NCBI RefSeq assembly: GCF_900112765.1
Contig: NZ_FOMZ01000003.1
Span: forward strand, 248,001 to 312,000
Length of the DNA: 64,000 nt
From: Actinopolyspora alba
GTDB taxonomy: Bacteria > Actinomycetota > Actinomycetes > Mycobacteriales > Pseudonocardiaceae
Direction of reading: 5' to 3'
Part shown: positions 37,957 to 47,424 of the stretch, one piece after another
Layout: every line of letters starts with the position of its first letter
How positions within the stretch are numbered: the first letter of the stretch is position 1
Position numbers and translations under genes: made by a program
The notes under the pieces: model-generated
The model's input: only the letters and a program-made list of their open reading frames with translations
What the model was told of the DNA's origin: nothing
The model's database searches: none

Positions 37957-38757
37957 ATGCCACCCACCAAGGGCGGAGCTGTCGGACGCGACGACCGTTC
38001 CGTTACCGGGAAGCTGTTCATGCTGCTGTCGGCCTTCAGGTCAGGCAGAGCGGAATTGACGCTCAGCGAGATCGCGCACCGATCGGGGCTGGCCATGACC
38101 ACGGTGCACCGGCTGGTCGGTGAGCTCACCGAGCGGGGAGTTCTGGAGCGCGGTTCCGATCGTCGCTACCGGGTCGGGCTCGCGTTGTTCGAGATCGCAG
38201 CGCTGGCCCCACGAGGGCCCGGACTGCGCGAGGTGGCGCTGCCCTACATGGAGGATCTCTACGAGTTCACCAGGGAGAACGTGCAGTTGGGGGTTCGGGC
38301 CGACGACGAGGTCGTGTTCGTGGAACGGCTCGCCGGGCGCGCCTCGGTGGGCGTGCGGACCAGAATCGGTGGCAGGTTTCCGATGCCGCCGACCGGTGTG
38401 GGCTTGGTGCTGCTCGCGCACGCTCCTCCCGAGGTCCGCCAACGCGTGTTGGCGGCGCCGCTGCACCGCTTCACCTCCCGCACGCTGACCGACCCGGAGC
38501 GGGTGCGAAGGGTGCTGGCAGACGTTCGCAGGGACGGGTTCGCGGTCAGCGACCGCCAGGTGACCTCCGATGCCCTGTCGGTGGCAGCGCCCGTCTTCGA
38601 CGGCTCCGGTGCGGTGGTCGCGGCCCTTTCGGTGGTGCTGCGGTTCGGCAGCGTCCGGCCGAGCTCGCTGGCACCGGCCGTGCGGATGGCAGCTCGCGGA
38701 ATCTCCCGCGCGCTGACCTCGGCACCGGATTCCATCGGGGAGACGGTGGCGGGCTGA
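37957..38757 (+). CDS. IclR-family regulator divergent from the MetE-like gene
   Basis: 266 residues from the ATG at 37957, chosen because AGGGAG is 7 nt upstream; a GTG at 37894 gives 21 extra residues. Winged helix: TGKLFMLLSAFRSGRAELTLSEIAHRSGLAMTTVHRLVGELTERGVL. Effector domain: ENVQLGVRADDEVVFVERLAG, GVGLVLLAHAP, RDGFAVSDRQVTSDALSVAAPVF. It probably represses itself and the methyltransferase through the dyad between them. Confidence 0.88.
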   Translation: MPPTKGGAVGRDDRSVTGKLFMLLSAFRSGRAELTLSEIAHRSGLAMTTVHRLVGELTERGVLERGSDRRYRVGLALFEIAALAPRGPGLREVALPYMEDLYEFTRENVQLGVRADDEVVFVERLAGRASVGVRTRIGGRFPMPPTGVGLVLLAHAPPEVRQRVLAAPLHRFTSRTLTDPERVRRVLADVRRDGFAVSDRQVTSDALSVAAPVFDGSGAVVAALSVVLRFGSVRPSSLAPAVRMAARGISRALTSAPDSIGETVAG

Positions 38758-38830
38758 ACGGTTCCCGACGGGCCGATGTGGTGGTTGCCGCTGTCGCTGA
38801 CCGGATGTTCGAGCCCGACCGGGCCAGGGA

Positions 38831-39352
38831 TCAGCCGAAAACGGCACAGGTGCTCGAGGCCGTGGCCAGCAGTTTGCCCGTCGAGTCCCGGATCTCGCCC
38901 TCCGCGAACGCCACCTGTCGTCCCGGTTTGGTCACCCTGCCGAGGGCGTGGAGTTCTCCGGTGTCGAGGTGGATGGCGCGCAGGTAGCTGACCTTGATCT
39001 CGGCCGAACTGTAGCCGCTCCCGGCGGGAAGCGTGCTGTGCACGGCACAGCCGGTCACCGAGTCGAGCAGGGTGCAGGCCAGCCCGCCGTGCACCATGCC
39101 GATCGGGTTGTAGGCCGACTCGTCGGGAACGCAGCTGAACTCCACCTCGCCCTCGGCCACGCTGCTGATCCGCATGTCACCGAACAGCGCGCTGATCGGC
39201 GGGGGTGGCAGTTCGCCGCGGCGCATCGCCGAGAGGTAGTCCAGTCCGGACATCGTGGTGGCCGCCTCGGCGCCCGTGGACGGGTCGTACCAGGTGACGG
39301 TTTTGGTGCGCGGCTCGCCCCAGTCGTATCCGGTTGCGCTCGCATGGTTCAT
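38831..39352 (-). CDS. PaaI-type hotdog thioesterase
   Basis: 173 residues from the ATG at 39352. Hotdog fold with the PaaI signature NPIGMVHGGLACTLLDSVTGCAV (HGG motif) and SSAEIKVSYLRAIHLDTGEL. Likely hydrolyses acyl- or aryl-CoA thioesters. Convergent with the IclR gene; no catabolic partner adjoins. Confidence 0.85.
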   Translation of the reverse strand: MNHASATGYDWGEPRTKTVTWYDPSTGAEAATTMSGLDYLSAMRRGELPPPPISALFGDMRISSVAEGEVEFSCVPDESAYNPIGMVHGGLACTLLDSVTGCAVHSTLPAGSGYSSAEIKVSYLRAIHLDTGELHALGRVTKPGRQVAFAEGEIRDSTGKLLATASSTCAVFG

Positions 39353-39446
39353 GGGCGCCAACGCTACATCCGGTTTCGCCGAGGGGAACCGGCGTGTGAG
39401 TGCGGCCACGGCACATCGGGGGACACGCCGGTTCCGGTCCGGGCGT

Positions 39447-39962
39447 TCAGCTCGTGGCCTGGGAGTGCTGGTTCTTCAACGTGAGGTAGTGCTGGGCGTT
39501 GGCCGTGATGAGCTCCCGCTCCTCGCCGGTTGTCTCGCGCCGCACCTTGCCCGGTACGCCCGCCACCAGCGAGTTCGGCGGGATCTCGGTGCCCTCCAGG
39601 ATCACCGTTCCCGCCGCGATGATGCTGCCGGAACCGATGCGCGCTCCGTTGAGCACGGTCGCGCTCATGCCCACCAGCACGTTGTCCTCGACGGTGCAGC
39701 CGTGCAGCACGGCACGGTGACCGACCGAGACGTGCTCGCCGATGCTCACCGGGATTCCGGGGTCGGCGTGCGCCACGCAGCCGTCCTGGAGATTGCTGCG
39801 GTGCCCGATCGAGATGCTGTCGCAGTCGGCCCGCACCACCGAGGCGTACCAGACGCTCGCCTCCTCGGCGAGGGTCACATCACCGGCCAGTGTGGCGGTC
39901 GGGGCGACCCAGGCCCCCTGCCGGACGGTGGGAGCCGTCCCGTTCAGCTCGATCGCGTGCAT
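39447..39962 (-). CDS. Gamma-carbonic anhydrase-like hexapeptide-repeat protein
   Basis: 171 residues from the ATG at 39962. Left-handed beta-helix with repeating hexapeptides (GAWVAPTATLAGDVTLAEEASVWY, IGHRSNLQDGCVAHAD, IGEHVSVGHRAVLHGCTVEDNVLVGMSATV). Three metal-ligand histidines appear as AHAD, VGHRAVLHG. Family members bind zinc or iron; many, including YrdA/PaaY types, have weak or other activities, so carbonic anhydrase function is not certain. Confidence 0.85.
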   Translation of the reverse strand: MHAIELNGTAPTVRQGAWVAPTATLAGDVTLAEEASVWYASVVRADCDSISIGHRSNLQDGCVAHADPGIPVSIGEHVSVGHRAVLHGCTVEDNVLVGMSATVLNGARIGSGSIIAAGTVILEGTEIPPNSLVAGVPGKVRRETTGEERELITANAQHYLTLKNQHSQATS

Positions 39963-40183
39963 GCTTCCTCCGTGGCGGACGCCGATGTTTCCGCGCCAAC
40001 CTACACACCGGTAACCGACGACGGTACTGCCCGTCGTCGAGTCACCGATTACGTGGAAAACCAGTCCCGAGCGAGTACGGAACCGTTCGGTGAATCCGCC
40101 TGAGCGAGAACGCGTCTCGGACGGACGGCCCGCGACCGCTCGGCGGAGCACCGTTTCCCACCGAGCGGTTCAAGCACCCACAA

Positions 40184-41593
40184 CTAGCCGTACACCCGCT
40201 GTGCGGCATCGCGGTACTTCTCGCGGATCTTCTCTCCGCGAGCCACGTCCCGGGCCTCGTACGATTCGCAGCGCAGCGGCCACTTCGGGGGTTGGTCGGT
40301 CCCGCTGGCCACCCACGCGGCCTGCCTGGCGGCGCCGAGGGCGACGTACTCCGCCGCCTCCGGTACCTGCACGTCCACTCCGAACAGCGTCGGAGCGATC
40401 GCGCGCACCGCGGCCGACTCCGCGGCGCCCCCGATCAGCAGCACCCGCCGCACGGTCACTCCCACGTTCCGCAGCGCGTCGATCCCGTCCGCGAGTCCGC
40501 AGAGCATTCCCTCCACGGCCGCGCGTGCCATGTTCTCCGGGGTCAGATTGCCGGTGCGCATCCCGGTCAGCGTGCCCGTGGCCTCGGGCAGGTTGGGGGT
40601 GCGCTCGCCGTCGAGGTAGGGCAGCAGCGTCAGCCCCTCGGCACCGGGCTCGGCCCGCAGCGCGAGTTCGTCCAACCCGGCGAGGTCGGTGCCGAGCGCG
40701 TTGGCCGTCGAGTCGAGCACCCGGGCCGCGTTCAGCGTCGCGATCAGCGGGAGGTAGCGGCCGGTCGCGTCGCAGAATCCGGCCACCGTTCCCGTCGGGT
40801 CGCCGCACGGCTGCTCGGTCACCGCGAAGGCGGTACCCGAGGTTCCGACGGAGACGACCACATCACCGGGTTCGATGCCGAGCCCGAGCGCCGCGGCCAT
40901 GTTGTCGCCGGTGCCCGGCCCCAGGGTCGCCCCGCGCAGCTCCTCGAGCTCGGTGACCTCCCCGGCTGGTTCGCGCGGTGGGAGCACTTCGGGCAATCGA
41001 GGGGCACGGTCGGACAGCACCTCCCGGCACAGTTCCGGCAGCCATTCCCCCGAAGCGGGGGAGAAGTAGCCGGTTCCCGAGGCGTCCCCGCGATCGGTGA
41101 CGGCACGATCCGGACCGCCGGACAGCCGCCAGGTCAGCCAGTCGTGCGGCAGCAACACCCGGTCCAGCCGTGCCGCGTTCTCCGGCTCGTTCTCGGCGAG
41201 CCAGGCGAGTTTGGTGAGCGTGAAACTCGCCACCGGAACCAGCCCGGTGCGTTCGGCCAGCTCGGCGGCGCCGTGTCGCTCGGTCAGCCGTCGTGCCTGC
41301 GGTGCCGAGCGGGTGTCGTTCCACAGCAGTGCGTCCCGCAGCACCGTGCCCGCGGAGTCGAGCGCGACCATGCCGTGTTGCTGTCCGGCCACGGCCACGG
41401 CTTCGACGGGGCCGGGGGCGGCATCGACCGCCTGCCGCACGGCCTCGCCGCACGCCCGCCACCACACCTCCGGAGCTATCTCGGAGTGCGGTGAGTGGGA
41501 GGCCCTGCCCTCGGCGACGACGCTGCCGTCCTCGGCGTCGACGACCAGCGCCTTCGTGGACTGGGTGGAGGAATCCATCCCCAGAACGAACAC
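40184..41593 (-). CDS. xylB: Xylulokinase
   Basis: 469 residues. Phosphorylates D-xylulose. FGGY kinase fold: GMDSSTQSTKALVVD (phosphate 1), AVAVAGQQHGMVALD, LLPHDWLTWRLSGG, VVSVGTSGTAFAVTEQ, LPYLDGERTPNLPEATG and LLIGGAAES. GTG start with AAAGGAG 6 nt upstream. It follows xylA on the same strand but a strong hairpin lies between them, so it may have its own promoter or rely on read-through. Confidence 0.94.
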   Translation of the reverse strand: MFVLGMDSSTQSTKALVVDAEDGSVVAEGRASHSPHSEIAPEVWWRACGEAVRQAVDAAPGPVEAVAVAGQQHGMVALDSAGTVLRDALLWNDTRSAPQARRLTERHGAAELAERTGLVPVASFTLTKLAWLAENEPENAARLDRVLLPHDWLTWRLSGGPDRAVTDRGDASGTGYFSPASGEWLPELCREVLSDRAPRLPEVLPPREPAGEVTELEELRGATLGPGTGDNMAAALGLGIEPGDVVVSVGTSGTAFAVTEQPCGDPTGTVAGFCDATGRYLPLIATLNAARVLDSTANALGTDLAGLDELALRAEPGAEGLTLLPYLDGERTPNLPEATGTLTGMRTGNLTPENMARAAVEGMLCGLADGIDALRNVGVTVRRVLLIGGAAESAAVRAIAPTLFGVDVQVPEAAEYVALGAARQAAWVASGTDQPPKWPLRCESYEARDVARGEKIREKYRDAAQRVYG

Positions 41594-41673
41594 GACGACT
41601 CCTTTCGCGGTGACCAGGAGAGCACCTCACGGGCGCGCTCGGATCTCGTTGGTTTTCGTACGTGACGACACGC

Positions 41674-41708
41674 GTCGAGCGCGTGTGCTCGCGACACACG
41701 CGCTCGAC
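41674..41708 (-). terminator. Strong hairpin between xylA and xylB
   Basis: GTCGAGCGCGTGTG pairs perfectly with CACACGCGCTCGAC (14 bp) around a 7-nt loop, 55 nt after the xylA stop. Confidence 0.7.
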
Positions 41709-41762
41709 ACGAGTGGTGCCTGCCGTGGTGGCAGTCGCCCCGCGGCGGCGGGGCGTGCGGAG

Positions 41763-42926
41763 TCAGCTCAGCCCCATCAGGTGCTCCAACGCCAGCTGGT
41801 CCAGCCGCTCGTAGTGCATGGCGCGCTTACCCGCCTCCTCAGGGTCGAATCCCTCCGCGGAACTGAGCAGTTCCTCGGGCTTCTCGCCGGAGGCGAGCGT
41901 GGGACGAGCGAGTTCGTCCACGCGGGACGCCTCGAGCGCCTCCCGCACTCGCGGGTCGGCGCGGAAGGCCGCCGACCTCTCCCGCAGGATCAGGTAGTTG
42001 CGCATGCACCCCGCGGCCGAGGTCCACACGCCCTCGTCGTCCTCGGTGCGCGAGGGTTTGAAGTCGAAGTGCCTCGGCCCCTGGTAGCCCGCGTTCTCCA
42101 GCAGGTCGACCGTGAAGAACGCGCTCTTGAGGTCGCCCGCACCGAACCGGAGGTCCTGGTCGAACTTGGCGCCGTGCTGGCCGTTGAGATCCAGGTGGAA
42201 CAGTTTGCCCGCCCACAGCGCCTGGGCTATGCCGTGCACGTAGTTGAGCCCGGCCATCTGCTCGTGACCGACCTCGGGATTCACCCCGACCATGTCGGGG
42301 TGTTCGAGCTGCTCGATGAACGAGAGCACGTGCCCCACCGTCGGCAGCAGGATGTCGCCACGCGGCTCGTTGGGCTTGGGCTCCAGGGCCAACCGCAGGT
42401 CGTAACCGCGGTCCCGAACGAACTCGCAGACCGTGTCGATGCCCTCCTTGTAGCGGGCGAAGGCCGCCCGGGCGTCGATCCCCGCGTCGGTCTCGGCGCC
42501 TTCCCTGCCACCCCAGGCGACGAAGGTCCGCGCACCGAGTTCGGCGGCGAGTTCGACGTTGCGCAGCATCTTGCGCAGCGCGAACCGCCGTATGTCCCTG
42601 TCGTTGGCCGTCAGGGCGCCGTCCTTGAAGACCGGGTGTCCGAACAGGTTGGTGGTGATCATCGGCACGGTCATGCCGGTCTCGTCCAGTGCCTCGCGGA
42701 ACCGCGAGACCACCCGCTGCCGCTCGGACTCGTCCGCCGCGAACGGGATCAGGTCGTCATCGTGGAACGTGATTCCCCAGGCCCCCAGCTCCGCCAGGCG
42801 GTGCACCGCCCGCACCGGGTCCAGCTCCGGCCGGGTGGGCGCTCCGAACGGGTCGGCTCCCTGGAAACCGACCGTCCAGAGTCCGAACGAGAACTTGTCG
42901 GCCGCGGCGGGTGAGTAGTCGTTCAC
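41763..42926 (-). CDS. xylA: Xylose isomerase
   Basis: 387 residues, the actinobacterial class I length. Isomerises D-xylose to D-xylulose. Active-site blocks: [13 protein letters not shown] (catalytic His), [23 protein letters not shown] (metal-binding Glu), [15 protein letters not shown] and [15 protein letters not shown] start with AAAGGAG. Divided from GH3 by a short terminator hairpin. Confidence 0.97.
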   Translation of the reverse strand: MNDYSPAAADKFSFGLWTVGFQGADPFGAPTRPELDPVRAVHRLAELGAWGITFHDDDLIPFAADESERQRVVSRFREALDETGMTVPMITTNLFGHPVFKDGALTANDRDIRRFALRKMLRNVELAAELGARTFVAWGGREGAETDAGIDARAAFARYKEGIDTVCEFVRDRGYDLRLALEPKPNEPRGDILLPTVGHVLSFIEQLEHPDMVGVNPEVGHEQMAGLNYVHGIAQALWAGKLFHLDLNGQHGAKFDQDLRFGAGDLKSAFFTVDLLENAGYQGPRHFDFKPSRTEDDEGVWTSAAGCMRNYLILRERSAAFRADPRVREALEASRVDELARPTLASGEKPEELLSSAEGFDPEEAGKRAMHYERLDQLALEHLMGLS

Positions 42927-42974
42927 TTGTTGCTCCTTTCACGGGAACGGCATTGCCGTCCACTGGGGACGGGT

Positions 42975-43000
42975 GGGGAGCCGGTGGCCACCGGCTCCCC
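42975..43000 (-). terminator. Terminator after the GH3 gene
   Basis: A 26-bp perfect palindrome (GGGGAGCCGGTGG and its complement), 7 nt after the GH3 stop on the minus strand. Confidence 0.75.
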
Positions 43001-43007
43001 GGCTCGG

Positions 43008-45731
43008 TCACCGAACCTTGACGACGAACTTCGTCGACTCGGTGTGACCGCGATAGCGCACGGTCGCGGTGACCGTGGCGACCCCGGAATCACGGGTGCG
43101 AATCACCCCGTGCGGATTCACCGACACGACCCCCGGTCGGTTGCTGCGGTATTGCACCCGCATTCCGGGTGGCAGGGGCTCGTCGCGTTCGTCCGCGACA
43201 TGTCCGACGAGCGTTCCGTCGCTGAACGAGACCGTCGTGCGCGGCCGGACCACGGTGTCGCGATCGAAGATCCTGCGCACCGTGATCCCGCGTTCGGCGT
43301 CACCGGCGGCCCGCGGCGTGGTGCTCACAGCGGCGGGAACCGGCCGCAGCTTGCCGTGCACCGTCACCCGCTCGCTGTCGGCGACGTCCGATTCGGAACT
43401 CGAATGCGCCAGTCGGAACTCGTAGCCACCGGCGCTGAGCTCGTAGCGGTTCCGCTGCTGGTCGAACAGCGCCAGATCGCGCACCGGGATCGTGAACTCG
43501 ACACGCTTGCTCTCGTGCGGCCGGAGCGAGACCTTCTCGAAGCCGGCGAGCCGCTCGTCCGGACGTTCGGCCCGGTCCGCCTTCGACGAGGCGGCGTAGA
43601 GCTGCACCACGTCGGAGCCCGCGACCTCTCCGGTGTTGGTGACCCGCGCACTCGCGCGGACCTTACCGTTGGCGTTGACGTGGTCGCGTTGGATCCGCAG
43701 GTCACCGTACTCGAACTCGGTGTAGCCGAGACCGTGGCCGAACGGGTAGGAGGCCCCGCCGTCGAAGTACATGTAGGTCCGGCCGGGTCGCGAGTCCGCC
43801 GGTCTGATCGAGTAGTCGCCGATCGAGGGCAGCTGGGACTCGTTCTTGTACCAGGTGAAGGGCAGGTGCCCGCTCGGGTTGCTCTCGCCCAGCAGCACGT
43901 CGGCCAGTGCCTGGCCCTTGCGCTGTCCGTTGTAGGAGCTCCACAGCAGCGCCTGCACCTCGGAGGAGAAGTCGCTCACGTCGACCGCCCCGATGGTCTC
44001 CAGGTAGACCACCGTGTTCGGGTTGTTCGCCGCTACCTCGTTGATCAGCTTCGTCTGCGGCTCCGGCAGCCGCAGCGACTCCCGGTCCTCGTCCTCCTTC
44101 GCGGTGCTCTCGTCCGTTCCGCCGTAGACGACCACCGCGTCGAAGTCGGCGGAGGCACGCACGGAGTTCCGGTTCAACTGGTGCTCGGTACCGGGCTTCG
44201 TGCCGGGGAGGTAGTCCACGACCGCATCGGGGTTGATCTCCTCGACCGCCCGCTTGAGCCCCTCGTAGCCGTTGACGCCGTTGGCACGGCCGGACGGCCC
44301 CTGGTCGCTGGAGTAGCCGCCCAGATACATCTGTTCCGGATTGGCGTGGTCACCGATGACCGCCAGGCGGTACTGTCCGGACTTCGGTATCCGCAGCGGC
44401 AGCAGCTTGCCACCGTCCTCGGCGGGTTGGTTGCGCAGCAGCACGATGGACTCGGAGGCCGCCTCGCGGGCGAGGTCCAACCGTTCCGGGGTCTGGGTCA
44501 CCGCGTTGTTCGACTCCGCGTCCTCCCAGCTGCCCTTGGGGACGCGTTCGCGGGCGCGCTGGACCCAGGGCACCTGTTCGGGGTCGTCGAACTCGCCGAG
44601 TCGGATCCGCACCGTGAACATCCGGATCAGCGAGGCGTCCATGAAGTTCTCGGTGTAGACGCCGTTGTGGGTCTCGATCTTCTGCTGGGCCGCCTCGGGA
44701 AGCGTGTTACCGAAGTTGTGCTCGTCGTGGTAACCCTGGTTGCAGTTGAGGTCCACACCGGCCGCGTTCGCGTAGGCGTTGCGCTCGATGTGGTCGAGCG
44801 GTTCCTCCTCGCCCTCCGGTTTCCAGTTGTGGCCGTGCTGGATCTCGTAGACCGAGTCGCAGTCGGAGGTGAAGAACCCGTCGAACCCGAAGGTCTTGCG
44901 GGCCAGGGTGTCCAGCAGGCCGACGTCGGCCGAGGCGGGCACCCCGTTGACCCGGTTGTAAGCGGTCATGATCGAACCGGGCGAGCTCTGGCGGATCACT
45001 TCCTTGAACGGAGCCGTGTAGTACTCGCGCAGCGTCCGCTCGTCCATGTTCGACGTGCCGGTGAGCCGGTTGAACTCGCTGTTGTTCGCGGCGAAGTGCT
45101 TGATCGTGGTGCTGGTCTTGAGATAGCCCTCCGCGGCGGGCAGCAGGTTGCCCTGCTTGTCCTTGCCCTCCATACCGTTGACGTACTGCGAGGCCATGGC
45201 CGCGGTCAGGCCGGGGTCCTCGCTGAATGTCTCGTCGTTGCGGCCCCACCTCGGATCCCGGCTCAGGTTGATGGTGGGGGAGTAGAAGTTGAGGTCGAGC
45301 CTGTTGTCGCGCACCACCTCGCGAGCCTCGCTGGAGGTGGCCTGCGCGACCCGGTACATCAGGTCGGGGTTCCAGGTGGATCCCATGGACAGGCTCACCG
45401 GGTACGAGGTGGTGTTGGTCAGTATCTCGGGGTTGCCCTCCTCGTTGTACTGCTCCCGTGCGACGCCGTGTGCCGCTTCGTTCCACCAGCCGTAGGACCG
45501 CACCCCGAGCCGGGGGATGGCTGGTGCCTGACTGCTGATCAGCTGTGACGCCTTCTCGGACGGCGTCATCCGGGAAACCAGGTCGGCGGCACGTTCCCGT
45601 GCCGAGTGGCTCTGGTCCAGGTACACGGGCGTCTCATCGGTTCTCTCCTGGGCCAGCGCGGGTGCGGTGGACAGCGCACAACTCACGCACAGGCCGAGGG
45701 TCACCAGGAGACGTGTCGGTCCTCGTCTCAT
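43008..45731 (-). CDS. Secreted GH3 glycosidase, probably beta-xylosidase
   Basis: 907 residues from the ATG at 45731. Signal peptide (RRGPTRLLVTLGLCVS... to ALA, about 1-27). GH3 N-domain with YGWWNEAAHGVA, SPTINLSRDPRWGRNDETFSEDP and the nucleophile in GFFTSDCDSVYEI; SDC is typical of the xylosidase/arabinosidase branch. C-domain at about 430-640 (GGYSSDQG, VVYGGTDE), then fibronectin III-like (about 720-790). The last 80 residues resemble a BIG2-type Ig domain (GVVSVNPHGVIRTRDSGVATVTATV), which may bind the cell surface or substrate. Divergent from the ROK regulator. Confidence 0.9.
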   Translation of the reverse strand: MRRGPTRLLVTLGLCVSCALSTAPALAQERTDETPVYLDQSHSARERAADLVSRMTPSEKASQLISSQAPAIPRLGVRSYGWWNEAAHGVAREQYNEEGNPEILTNTTSYPVSLSMGSTWNPDLMYRVAQATSSEAREVVRDNRLDLNFYSPTINLSRDPRWGRNDETFSEDPGLTAAMASQYVNGMEGKDKQGNLLPAAEGYLKTSTTIKHFAANNSEFNRLTGTSNMDERTLREYYTAPFKEVIRQSSPGSIMTAYNRVNGVPASADVGLLDTLARKTFGFDGFFTSDCDSVYEIQHGHNWKPEGEEEPLDHIERNAYANAAGVDLNCNQGYHDEHNFGNTLPEAAQQKIETHNGVYTENFMDASLIRMFTVRIRLGEFDDPEQVPWVQRARERVPKGSWEDAESNNAVTQTPERLDLAREAASESIVLLRNQPAEDGGKLLPLRIPKSGQYRLAVIGDHANPEQMYLGGYSSDQGPSGRANGVNGYEGLKRAVEEINPDAVVDYLPGTKPGTEHQLNRNSVRASADFDAVVVYGGTDESTAKEDEDRESLRLPEPQTKLINEVAANNPNTVVYLETIGAVDVSDFSSEVQALLWSSYNGQRKGQALADVLLGESNPSGHLPFTWYKNESQLPSIGDYSIRPADSRPGRTYMYFDGGASYPFGHGLGYTEFEYGDLRIQRDHVNANGKVRASARVTNTGEVAGSDVVQLYAASSKADRAERPDERLAGFEKVSLRPHESKRVEFTIPVRDLALFDQQRNRYELSAGGYEFRLAHSSSESDVADSERVTVHGKLRPVPAAVSTTPRAAGDAERGITVRRIFDRDTVVRPRTTVSFSDGTLVGHVADERDEPLPPGMRVQYRSNRPGVVSVNPHGVIRTRDSGVATVTATVRYRGHTESTKFVVKVR

Positions 45732-45845
45732 CCAGCTCTCCGTCAACTCGGTGCCAAATGTCGTTCGGTCTCGACAGCGGGACCGGATCCGGTCGTTCAC
45801 CGGTTCGCCGCTGCCGCGATCGTGCGGTGTGACGTGTTAAATATT

Positions 45846-45869
45846 ATTTGTAAGAGGTAAAAACAAAAT
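45846..45869. promoter_or_regulatory. AT-rich dyad, candidate ROK/XylR operator
   Basis: ATTTGT and ACAAAAT flank an 11-nt centre in an unusually AT-rich stretch (45836-45870) between the divergent GH3 and ROK genes. TTTGT/ACAAA arms are typical of XylR-type ROK operators. Confidence 0.45.
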
Positions 45870-45916
45870 GGGCGGCGTGTCAACCCCCACACCCGTTGGC
45901 GCCGCGCAACGGTGCA

Positions 45917-45944
45917 ACGTTGACTGGCGAACGTTGACTGGCGA
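45917..45944 (+). repeat. 14-bp tandem duplication carrying TTGACT
   Basis: ACGTTGACTGGCGA occurs twice head to tail, giving two -35-like TTGACT hexamers 14 bp apart, 32-59 bp before the ROK start codon. No good -10 is visible at 17 bp. Confidence 0.6.
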
Positions 45945-45975
45945 GGGAAGCAATGAGCCGCGAAGCGAGGACCAC

Positions 45976-47169
45976 GTGACCGCATCGACCGCGCAGGGCC
46001 GCGATCCGGCCAGCCTGCGACGTCACAATCTCCGGGCGCTGCTGCGTCATCTGCACCTGCGGGGCCCCACCAGCCGGGTCGGACTCGGCGAAGTGACCGG
46101 ACTCACCCGCAGCGCCATCGCGGACCTGGTGGGGGAGCTGACCGAACGCGGGTTGGTGCTGGAAAGCGGTTCGAGCCAGCAGCAGCCGGGCAGAACCGGC
46201 CGGGGACGTCCCCCGCTGATCGTCTCGCCGCGCGACGAACGCGCCTACGCGCTCGCCATAGCCGTCGACGTGGACACCGTACGCATCGGCAGAGTGGGGC
46301 TGGGAGGCAACGTTCTCGAGGAGATGACCACCCAGCACGAACACTCGCCCGGTGACCCCACACCGGGGCTGGAGCAGCTCGCACGACTGGTCCGCGAGCT
46401 CGTGACGACGACCGAGGCCTCGCCCATCGCGGTGGGGGTGGCGGTGCCCGGCCTGGTACGGGACGAGGACGGTGTGGTCACCCGCGCTCCCAACCTCGGT
46501 TGGCACGAGCTGGCGCTCGGGCAACGACTGCGCGAGTCGGCGGATATCACGGCTCCGGTGGTGGTCGGCAACGAGGCGCGGCTGGCCGCCTTGGCCGAAC
46601 ACCGTCGTGGTGCGGGCAGGGATCGAACCGACCTGGTGTACGTGTCCGCGGGTGTCGGCGTGGGCGCCGGGATCGTGGCTCACGACCAGCTGCTCACCGG
46701 CAGCACCGGATACGCGGGCGAGATCGGGCACATGATCACGAGTCCCGGCGGCAGAGCCTGCCACTGTGGTGCCCGGGGGTGTTGGGAAACCGAGATCGGG
46801 GCCGATGCACTGCTGCGGCGGAGCGGTGTCGTCGAACCCGCCGACAGACAGGCCGAACTGGAACGGCTGTTCGACCGCGCCGAACGGGGGGACGCCGAAG
46901 CGCTCGACGCGTTCCGGCAGCTCTGTGCGCCGGTCGCGATCGGTCTGGCCAATCTGATAAACATCTTCGATCCGGGACTGGTGCTGCTCGGTGGGCTGCT
47001 GCGACCTCTGCTGCGGCACGCCGAGGGAGAACTGCGCCACAGCCTCGAACGCGTCCGGGGACTTCCCGAACTGCCGGTGGAACTCGGCAGCGCTCGGCTG
47101 GGGGAGCAGGGACACCTGCTCGGTGCCGCCGAAGCCGCGGTGAGCAGCTTCCTCGCGTCCTTCGAGTAG
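45976..47169 (+). CDS. ROK-family transcriptional repressor (XylR-like)
   Basis: 397 residues from the GTG at 45976, chosen since the product then begins shortly before the helix-turn-helix (SLRRHNLRALLRHLHLRGPTSRVGLGEVTGLTRSAIADLVGELTERGLV). The ROK sugar-kinase-like domain follows with VGVAVPGLV, VGNEARLAALAE and the zinc motif CHCGARGCWETE. Divergent from GH3 and near xylAB, so xylose is the likely inducer. An upstream ATG at 45868 would add 36 residues that span the duplicated repeat and is less likely. Confidence 0.87.
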   Translation: MTASTAQGRDPASLRRHNLRALLRHLHLRGPTSRVGLGEVTGLTRSAIADLVGELTERGLVLESGSSQQQPGRTGRGRPPLIVSPRDERAYALAIAVDVDTVRIGRVGLGGNVLEEMTTQHEHSPGDPTPGLEQLARLVRELVTTTEASPIAVGVAVPGLVRDEDGVVTRAPNLGWHELALGQRLRESADITAPVVVGNEARLAALAEHRRGAGRDRTDLVYVSAGVGVGAGIVAHDQLLTGSTGYAGEIGHMITSPGGRACHCGARGCWETEIGADALLRRSGVVEPADRQAELERLFDRAERGDAEALDAFRQLCAPVAIGLANLINIFDPGLVLLGGLLRPLLRHAEGELRHSLERVRGLPELPVELGSARLGEQGHLLGAAEAAVSSFLASFE

Positions 47170-47203
47170 GCCCCTTCTTCACCGCGGGGGTTCGCGACCC
47201 GCT

Positions 47204-47237
47204 CGTGGTCGGGTGCGGATGCTCGCACCCGACCACG
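47204..47237. terminator. Bidirectional terminator between ROK and GH31 genes
   Basis: CGTGGTCGGGTGCG pairs perfectly with CGCACCCGACCACG (14 bp) with a 6-nt loop, 34 nt past the ROK stop. Confidence 0.8.
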
Positions 47238-47289
47238 CAGCCGCCGGTCCCACCACATCGGACACCACTCCGTCACGCCGAGCGAGCAG

Positions 47290-47366
47290 CCCGTGGTGGC
47301 CATGTGTCCCCGGTTCCGGCGGTGCCCGTCCCGACGCCACCGGAACCGGGCGGAGACCACCACGGG
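47290..47366. repeat. Nested long inverted repeat
   Basis: An outer stem CCCGTGGTGG/CCACCACGGG (10 bp) encloses an inner stem CCCGGTTCCGG/CCGGAACCGGG that extends with one mismatch. It follows the 14-bp hairpin and precedes the GH31 stop by about 58 bp, so it would act as the GH31 terminator or as a cruciform. Confidence 0.7.
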
Positions 47367-47424
47367 ACTCGCGCCCGTGCGACGGGCGTCCCGCCGCGCA
47401 CGAGGACCTCACACCGGGGGCCGC

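Noticed and set aside
42927-45548. 873-codon plus-strand open frame
   Set aside because: Antisense to the GH3 gene, which has a signal peptide and catalytic blocks.
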